64,000 bases of DNA from positions 1-64,000 of the forward strand of contig NZ_JNWQ01000005.1 in the NCBI RefSeq assembly GCF_000716875.1, given 5' to 3'. The notes beneath the pieces were generated by a model. That model did not search any database and had not been told where the DNA came from. It was given only the letters and a program-made list of their open reading frames with translations. Below are positions 62,204-64,000 of this stretch, piece after piece (within the stretch, counting starts at the first letter, position 1; each line of letters begins with the position of its first letter). The position numbers were made by a program, and so were the translations under genes. Origin of the DNA: Streptomyces novaecaesareae. Lineage in GTDB: Bacteria > Actinomycetota > Actinomycetes > Streptomycetales > Streptomycetaceae.

Positions 62204-64000
62204 GTGGAGATCCTCTTGCTGGGGCCGGTGGAACTTCGGGCGGGCGACGGCTCTGCGGTGCACATCGGGGGTGCCAGGCGCCGGGCCGTGCTGGCCGCGC
62301 TGGCGATGGAGGTCAACCGGGTGGTGCCGGTCGAGCGGTTGCTCGACATGGTGTGGGACCAGGCACCGCCGCCGAGCGCCAAGGCCGTGTTGCAGGGTCA
62401 TGTGGCCAGCCTGCGCGGGCTGTTCGACGACAGCGTCCGGCTGATCACCCGGGAGCCCGGGTACCTGTTGCAGGCCGACCCGGACCAGATCGACGCGCAC
62501 CGCCAGGACGGTCTGCTGGCGCGCGCCCAGGCCGAGGAGGACCAGGCGGCGGTACGGCTGCTGCGCCGGGTACTGGGCGAGTGGCGCGGCCCTGCGCTCG
62601 CGGACTGCGGCTCCCGGGCCCTGCGCGAGCGCTCGGCGCAGCACTTCGAGGGCACCCGGCTGCGAGCCCTGGAGCAGCTGACCGAGCGGCTGCTGCGCTC
62701 CGGACAGGGGGCGCTCGTCACGGCCGAACTGGCCGATGCGTTCGCGGCGCACCCGCTGCGCGAGTCCCTGGCCCGGCTGCTGATGCTCTGTCTGCACCAG
62801 GACGGCCGCGACCCGGAGGCGCTGGCGGTCTACCGGAACGTTCACGCCCGGCTGACCGAGGAGGCCGGGGTCGACCCGGGCACCGAATTACGGGCGGCCC
62901 TGGACGAAGTGCTCGGCACCGTCCCGGCGGGCGGCGCGCCCACCCGCCCGGCCGGGGGCAGCGGCCAGCCCGCGGCCGGCGGCCGGACCGGGGCCGCCCG
63001 GCCCGCCCGCCGGGCCCGCGGCGCTCGCCCCGCCGCACCGGTCCGCACGGCGGAGCCCGTCGCCGCCGCCGTCCCGTGGCCGCCGGCCGCACCGCGCTCG
63101 GCCGGCGCGCCGGGCTCCCTCACCGCGCCACGGCCGGCGGCACCGACCGCCGCGCCGCCCACGCCGCCCGCACCCACGCCGCCCGCACCCACAGCGCCCG
63201 ACGCCACCGCCCCCGACCACTCCGTCAGCCAACTCCCCCGCGAGGCCCGCGGATTCACCGGCCGGGCGAACGAGCTGGCCTGGCTGGAGGAGCACGCCGG
63301 GCAGGCCGTCGGGCTGGCCGACGGCCTGCTGGCCGTCACCGGCCCGGCCGGGGTCGGCAAGACCGCGCTGGTGCTGCGCTGGGCGCACCGCTTCGCGCGC
63401 TCCTTCCCGGACGGCCGGCACTGGGTCGACCTGCGGGGGTTCGACGAGGGTGCGCCGCTCACCCCGGAGGAGGCGCTCGCCGCGCTGCTGCGCTCGCTCG
63501 GGGTGTCCCGGGCCTGCGTCCCGGAGGATCTGGCGGGCCGGACGGCGCTGTACCGGACGGTGCTGGCGGAGCGCCGGGCGCTGATCGTGCTGGAGAACGC
63601 CCGCGACGCCGAGCAGGTCGGCCCGCTGCTGCCCGGCGGCGCCGGCTGTCTGACGGTGGTCACCAGCCGGGAGCGGCTGTGCGAGCTGGTGGCGCTGGAG
63701 GGCGCGGCCGTGCTGCCGCTCGGTCTGCTGACGGCCGAGGAAGGGCTGGCCGTGCTGGCCCGGGTCGCGGGCGCGGAACGGCTCGCCGCCGAACCCTCGG
63801 CGGCCGCACGGGTGGTGGAGCTCTGCGAGGGGCTGCCGCTGGCGCTGCGGATCGCGGCGGCCCGACTGGCCACCCGCCCGGGGTGGCCGGTGGCGGCGCT
63901 GGCCGAGGAGCTGTCCGACGAGCGGTCGCGGCTGGCCGCGCTGGCCGTGGCGGGCTCGCTGAGCATCGAGGCCGCGCTCGAACTCAGCTGCCGCACCCTG
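62204..64000 (+). CDS. SARP/AfsR-type regulator with NB-ARC domain, cut by the window end
   Basis: At least 599 codons, open to the last base of the window. The GTG at 62204 follows GGAGGAGTAGAGAG. An OmpR-type DNA-binding domain (about 1-90, ending VRLITREPGYLLQADPDQ) leads into a BTAD helical domain (about 95-240, AELADAFAAHPLRESLARLL). A long Pro/Ala-rich linker (about 245-340) and an NB-ARC ATPase domain follow, with Walker A GPAGVGKTAL (about 383) and the later CEGLPLALRIAAARLA. This is the AfsR/DnrI layout, which controls secondary metabolism or morphology. TPR repeats expected after the ATPase lie outside. Confidence 0.92.
   Translation, partial: MEILLLGPVELRAGDGSAVHIGGARRRAVLAALAMEVNRVVPVERLLDMVWDQAPPPSAKAVLQGHVASLRGLFDDSVRLITREPGYLLQADPDQIDAHRQDGLLARAQAEEDQAAVRLLRRVLGEWRGPALADCGSRALRERSAQHFEGTRLRALEQLTERLLRSGQGALVTAELADAFAAHPLRESLARLLMLCLHQDGRDPEALAVYRNVHARLTEEAGVDPGTELRAALDEVLGTVPAGGAPTRPAGGSGQPAAGGRTGAARPARRARGARPAAPVRTAEPVAAAVPWPPAAPRSAGAPGSLTAPRPAAPTAAPPTPPAPTPPAPTAPDATAPDHSVSQLPREARGFTGRANELAWLEEHAGQAVGLADGLLAVTGPAGVGKTALVLRWAHRFARSFPDGRHWVDLRGFDEGAPLTPEEALAALLRSLGVSRACVPEDLAGRTALYRTVLAERRALIVLENARDAEQVGPLLPGGAGCLTVVTSRERLCELVALEGAAVLPLGLLTAEEGLAVLARVAGAERLAAEPSAAARVVELCEGLPLALRIAAARLATRPGWPVAALAEELSDERSRLAALAVAGSLSIEAALELSCRTL

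Noticed and set aside
1..64000. tRNA or rRNA genes
   Set aside because: I looked for tRNA-like cloverleaf segments and rRNA blocks on both strands and recognised none; a covariance-model scan would settle it.

Overview
The window is high-GC DNA (about 70% or more by eye) with actinomycete features: GTG/TTG starts, ATGA and GTGA overlaps between neighbouring genes, a SARP-type regulator, a mycothiol-type DinB protein, GlxA, LacI, MarR and GntR regulators, and ECF sigma factors. It most resembles Streptomycetaceae (Streptomyces or Kitasatospora); that placement is inference. Bases 1-54 are not genomic. They match an Illumina Nextera i5 adapter with the transposase mosaic end, so genomic sequence begins at 55 and the left edge is a contig end.

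Layout, left to right. 55-3120: the 3' end of a CGNR zinc-finger gene, a GlxA-type regulator, and a divergent pair encoding an imine-reductase-like enzyme and a DinB-type protein. 3354-7862: a secreted polymorphic toxin (ALF repeats, Ala-rich helices, Hint domain, C-terminal toxin tip) and a candidate immunity gene, leftward. 8223-16304: a rightward secretome block with two small paralogous secreted proteins and four tandem trypsin-fold proteins. All four have lost the catalytic His and Ser, and each carries a different repeat/propeller C-terminus. 16390-18608: a transporter and a glycerophosphodiesterase. 19092-25322: a compact biosynthetic-looking cassette of a PEP/pyruvate-dikinase-like protein, an ATP-grasp ligase and a family-1 glycosyltransferase, followed by an FAD monooxygenase after a hairpin.

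25316-36925 is an arabinose locus. It has araB, araD and a truncated araA fused to a fragment of an LRV-repeat gene, a LacI regulator, a secreted GH54 arabinofuranosidase, the remnant of an older sugar ABC transporter, and an intact ChvE/MmsA/MmsB-type ABC transporter. Similar LacI-family palindromes lie upstream of araB, the regulator, the arabinofuranosidase, the remnant and the live transporter. One more precedes the sigma-factor gene at 41296. 36898-42614 holds small secreted or membrane proteins, a second LacI regulator, an expansin, and an ECF sigma factor coupled to a membrane protein with an extracellular domain. Together these look like a plant-cell-wall sensing and deconstruction island.

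42924-51925: a small exported protein, a beta-carbonic anhydrase paired with a SulP transporter, and a complete fructose phosphotransferase locus (fruR-fruK-fruA leftward, ptsH-ptsI rightward). 51996-64000: a glycosylase-like HhH protein, a VOC/MarR divergent pair with two operators, an asparagine catabolic operon (GntR, permease, asparaginase, aspartase), an MFS transporter, a MetE-like methyltransferase, a GNAT acetyltransferase, and a SARP/NB-ARC regulator that runs off the right edge.
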